DNA of 8,340 nucleotides from assembly GCA_023387585.1 (NCBI GenBank), contig JAEWHZ010000292.1, forward strand, positions 1 through 8,340. Reading direction: 5' to 3'. The translations under genes were made by a program, and so were the position numbers. The notes beneath the pieces are model-generated. The model saw only the letters and a program-made list of their open reading frames with translations, was not told where the DNA came from and made no database searches. Numbering within the stretch: position 1 is the first letter of the stretch; every line of letters begins with the position of its first letter. This DNA comes from Pseudomonadota bacterium (lineage in GTDB: Bacteria; Pseudomonadota; Alphaproteobacteria; Rhizobiales; Devosiaceae). This document shows positions 6,484 to 8,340 of this stretch, piece by piece.

Positions 6484-6519
6484 CTCTTCCCATCGGGCCG
6501 CCACGCGGCCGGGAAGAGC
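6483..6519 (+). promoter_or_regulatory. Strong two-part hairpin immediately after the candidate leader peptide
   Basis: GCTCTTCCC (6483-6491) pairs perfectly with GGGAAGAGC (6511-6519). Inside, GGCCGC (6496-6501) pairs with GCGGCC (6505-6510) around a CAC loop, leaving ATCG (6492-6495) as a bulge. A ribosome finishing the leader ORF would cover the left arm, while one stalled on the Ala codons would leave it free. GCCGCC (6497-6502) can also pair with GGCGGC in the Ala-codon run, giving a competing fold. No T-run follows on either strand, so it is not a normal intrinsic terminator. Confidence 0.5.
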
Positions 6520-6568
6520 CGAAAACACCAAGCCCTTAACCGCAAGACAACCATAATTCGGCGACAAT

Positions 6569-6628
6569 CCCCGCCTCATCTGGCGGGGCTGCCCGCCGCT
6601 CCAGCCGAGCCCGAGGGCTCGCCGAGGC
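6569..6628 (+). promoter_or_regulatory. Alternative hairpins able to reach the alaC ribosome-binding site
   Basis: CCCCGCC (6569-6575) and GGCGGGG (6582-6588) form a 7-bp stem. The right arm can instead pair with CCCGCC (6592-6597). GCCTC (6573-6577) is complementary to GAGGC (6624-6628), which contains the alaC Shine-Dalgarno. A further GAGCC/GGCTC stem (6607-6611/6616-6620) lies just before it. These mutually exclusive pairings could control alaC translation; this is inferred from complementarity only. Confidence 0.3.
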
Positions 6629-6634
6629 TTTGAC

Positions 6635-7855
6635 ATGAACGAAGATTTCCACCGCATCCGCCGCCTGCCGCCCTACGTTTTCGAGCACATCAACCCTATC
6701 AAGGCCAAGGCCCGCTCCGAAGGGGTCGACATCATCGATCTCGGCATGGGCAATCCCGACCTGCCGACGCCGGAGCATATCGTACATAAGCTTCAGGAAA
6801 CGGTGCTCAACCCCCGCACGCACCGTTATTCGTCCTCGAAGGGCATTCCCGGCCTGCGCAAGGCCCAGGCGAGCTATTACGGGCGCCGCTTCGGCGTGAA
6901 GCTCAACCCCGACACCCAGGTGGTGGCGACGCTGGGCTCCAAGGAAGGCTTTGCCAACATGGCGCAGGCGATCACCGCGCCGGGCGACGTGGTGCTGGTG
7001 CCCAACCCGACCTATCCGATCCATTCCTTCGGCTTCATCATGTCGGGCGGCGTGGTGCGCTCCATGCCCGCCGAGCCCAACGAGGATTTCCTGCGCTCGC
7101 TCGACCGGGCCGTGCGCCATTCGATCCCCAAGCCGATCGCGCTGATCCTGAACTACCCGGCCAATCCGACCGCCTATACCGCCGATCTCGACTTTTACGC
7201 CGAGGTGGTGCGCTATTGCCGCGAGCAGTCGATCTTCATCCTGTCCGATCTTGCCTATGCCGAGATCTATTTCGACGACGACGCGCCGCCGCCCTCGATC
7301 CTGCAGATTCCAGGCGCCATCGACATCGCCGTCGAGTTCACCTCGATGTCGAAGACCTATTCCATGCCCGGCTGGCGCGTCGGCTTCGCCGTTGGCAACG
7401 AGCGCCTGATCGCCGCGCTGGCGCGGGTCAAATCCTATCTCGACTATGGCGCCTTCACCCCGATCCAGGTGGCGGCCGCCACGGCGCTCAACGGTTCGGA
7501 CGAGGTGATTGCCGAGGTGCGCGCGATCTATCGCGCCCGCCGCGACGTGATGATCGAGAGCTTTGCGCGCTCCGGCTGGGACATTCCGGTTCCGGGCGCG
7601 ACCATGTTCGCCTGGGCGCCGATCCCTCCGCAATTCGCCCATCTGGGCTCGCTCGAATTCGCCAAGCTGCTGGTGCGCGAGACCGGCGTGGCCGTGGCGC
7701 CGGGCGTCGGCTTCGGCGAATATGGCGACCAGTATATCCGGCTCGCCTTCGTCGAGAATGAGCAGCGCATCCGCCAGGCGGCGCGCAACGTCAAGCGCCT
7801 GCTGTCCAGCAAGGCGGGATTCGGGAACGTGGTGCCGCTGGCCGTCAACACCTGA
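6635..7855 (+). CDS. alaC: Alanine-forming PLP aminotransferase, AlaC (YfdZ) type
   Basis: This 406-residue class I/II aminotransferase closely follows E. coli AlaC along its whole length. AlaC moves an amino group from glutamate to pyruvate to make alanine, in the cytoplasm. Diagnostic stretches are RIRRLPPYVF (7-16), DIIDLGMGNPD (32-42), HRYSSSKGIP (63-72), LGSKEGF (100-106), VPNPTYPIH (122-130) and GSLEFAKLL (338-346). PLP residues are in place: N177 (NYPANPT), D205 and Y208 (SDLAYAE), K240 (SMSKTY, Schiff base) and R248 (GWRVGF). R369 (YIRLAF) would bind the substrate carboxylate. A GAGG Shine-Dalgarno (6624-6627) is 7 nt before the ATG. A 75-bp gap without a terminator leads to hom, so the two genes are probably co-transcribed. 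Automatic annotation often calls such proteins LL-diaminopimelate or aspartate aminotransferases; the match to AlaC is better. Confidence 0.92.
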   Translation: MNEDFHRIRRLPPYVFEHINPIKAKARSEGVDIIDLGMGNPDLPTPEHIVHKLQETVLNPRTHRYSSSKGIPGLRKAQASYYGRRFGVKLNPDTQVVATLGSKEGFANMAQAITAPGDVVLVPNPTYPIHSFGFIMSGGVVRSMPAEPNEDFLRSLDRAVRHSIPKPIALILNYPANPTAYTADLDFYAEVVRYCREQSIFILSDLAYAEIYFDDDAPPPSILQIPGAIDIAVEFTSMSKTYSMPGWRVGFAVGNERLIAALARVKSYLDYGAFTPIQVAAATALNGSDEVIAEVRAIYRARRDVMIESFARSGWDIPVPGATMFAWAPIPPQFAHLGSLEFAKLLVRETGVAVAPGVGFGEYGDQYIRLAFVENEQRIRQAARNVKRLLSSKAGFGNVVPLAVNT

Positions 7856-7880
7856 AGATTTGCCCTGAAGACCTGCCCTG
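7851..7880 (+). repeat. 13-bp tandem repeat (about 2.3 copies) at the end of alaC
   Basis: CCTGAAGATTTGC (7851-7863) is followed directly by CCTGAAGACCTGC (7864-7876), 11 of 13 identical, and then by CCTG (7877-7880). The first unit contains the alaC stop codon. It looks like a small replication-slippage duplication in the alaC-hom spacer; no function is evident. Confidence 0.6.
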
Positions 7881-7913
7881 CATCAAGTCCTATTGACGGC
7901 TAGGCGAATTCCT

Positions 7914-7934
7914 ATGCAGATGTCGCCACCATGA
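7914..7934 (+). other. Six-codon mini-ORF overlapping the hom start (ATGA junction)
   Basis: ATG 7914 opens a six-codon frame (MQMSPP) whose TGA (7932-7934) overlaps the ATG at 7931. A weak TAGG element is about 9-10 nt upstream of it, whereas ATG 7931 itself has no Shine-Dalgarno. The arrangement could couple initiation at 7931 to translation of the mini-ORF, or be chance. Confidence 0.25.
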
Positions 7935-8340
7935 ACGACATCGCATCCTTTCGCCAATCCGTCGAAGCTTTCATCGCCGCCCGCGGCTGGACGCCGACCC
8001 GTTTCGGCCGCTCCATCGCGGGCGACCCGCTTTTCGTCTTCGACCTGCGCGAGGGGCGCGAACCGCGCTCGGACACGCGGGCGCGTATCCTCAAGGCGAT
8101 GCAGGATTTCGCCGACCAGTCCTCCGTCCAGCCGCTGCGCATCGGCGTGGCGGGGCTCGGGAATGTCGGGGCGACGCTGGTGCGCATATTGCAGCGCGAA
8201 GGCGTCGACCTGCAAAGAAAGCTCGGGCGCCAGATCGTCGTCACCGCCGTCGCCGCCCGCTCCCGCTCGCGCGAGCGCGGCATCGATACCTCCAATGTCA
8301 GCTGGTATGACGACGCCGTGGCGCTGGCGCGCTCGGACGA
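7931..8340 (+). CDS. hom: Homoserine dehydrogenase N-terminal part, with apparent fused N-terminal HTH-like domain; 3' truncated
   Basis: Homoserine dehydrogenase reduces aspartate semialdehyde to homoserine with NAD(P)H, the branch step to threonine and methionine. The NAD(P)-binding Rossmann start is clear: LRIGVAGLGNVGATLVRIL (69-87), then IVVTAVAARSRSRERGID (102-119). The frame is unbroken from ATG 7931 to the window end (136 codons seen), with an in-frame stop at 7901-7903. Family members normally begin only a few to a dozen residues before the Rossmann strand. Here 57-68 extra residues precede it. They contain FIAARGWTPTRFGRSI (14-29), GDPLFVFDLREGREPR (31-46) and a final helix to about 60, the pattern of small alphaproteobacterial helix-turn-helix proteins. 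ATG 8099 (Met57) would give a normal-length enzyme, though its AAGG is only 2 nt away. So this is a fusion, or two nested starts. The hom identity is strong; the fused domain is a confident pattern match but unverified. Confidence 0.87.
   Translation, partial: MNDIASFRQSVEAFIAARGWTPTRFGRSIAGDPLFVFDLREGREPRSDTRARILKAMQDFADQSSVQPLRIGVAGLGNVGATLVRILQREGVDLQRKLGRQIVVTAVAARSRSRERGIDTSNVSWYDDAVALARSD

Noticed and set aside
6483..6519. The hairpin downstream of the candidate leader as an intrinsic terminator
   Set aside because: The stem is strong, but neither strand has a T-run after it, so it is listed as a regulatory hairpin rather than a terminator.
6536..7642. A 368-codon minus-strand open frame opposite alaC
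   Set aside because: alaC on the plus strand is a full, motif-complete enzyme; the reverse frame is low-complexity Gly/Arg/His-rich.

Overview
The window looks like chromosomal DNA of a high-GC alphaproteobacterium, most likely in the Hyphomicrobiales (Rhizobiales). The main reasons are the small membrane protein DUF2842 beside a COX15-type heme A synthase, followed by rplM-rpsI; an S9 protein with an alphaproteobacterial-style N-terminal extension; and an AlaC-type aminotransferase leading into homoserine dehydrogenase (hom). From memory, this gene order is typical of that group, but I could not check it. No rRNA, tRNA, insertion sequence, phage gene or CRISPR array is visible.

Layout. Bases 1-2327 (+) hold the end of an exopolysaccharide operon: the C-terminal part of a GumC/ExoP-like chain-length protein with a degenerate kinase-like domain, then a NodB-type polysaccharide deacetylase starting 3 bp later. 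DUF2842 (-) meets the deacetylase tail to tail. Diverging from DUF2842 is ctaA (+), then a 149-bp intergenic stretch with a promoter-like site, then rplM-rpsI (+) closed by a strong intrinsic terminator. A GT1-family glycosyltransferase resembling sterol glucosyltransferases lies on the minus strand (4880-6244). A 390-bp intergenic region follows. It holds a candidate 35-codon Ala-rich leader peptide gene and several hairpins, and it leads into alaC (+). The hom gene (+) begins 75 bp after alaC and runs off the end of the window.

How the genes work together. The first two genes belong to extracellular polysaccharide assembly and trimming, and the glycosyltransferase may add to the cell envelope. 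ctaA supplies heme A for aa3-type cytochrome oxidase, and rplM-rpsI is the usual L13/S9 ribosomal pair. alaC and hom are amino-acid genes (alanine; threonine/methionine), probably co-transcribed.

Two points stand out. First, the hom reading frame is continuous with an N-terminal domain of about 60 residues that resembles small alphaproteobacterial helix-turn-helix proteins, an apparent DNA-binding-domain/homoserine-dehydrogenase fusion. Second, a short ORF with six consecutive Ala codons ends exactly at a strong hairpin upstream of an alanine-forming aminotransferase, which suggests an alanine-responsive leader. Both come from reading the sequence only and need comparative tests.
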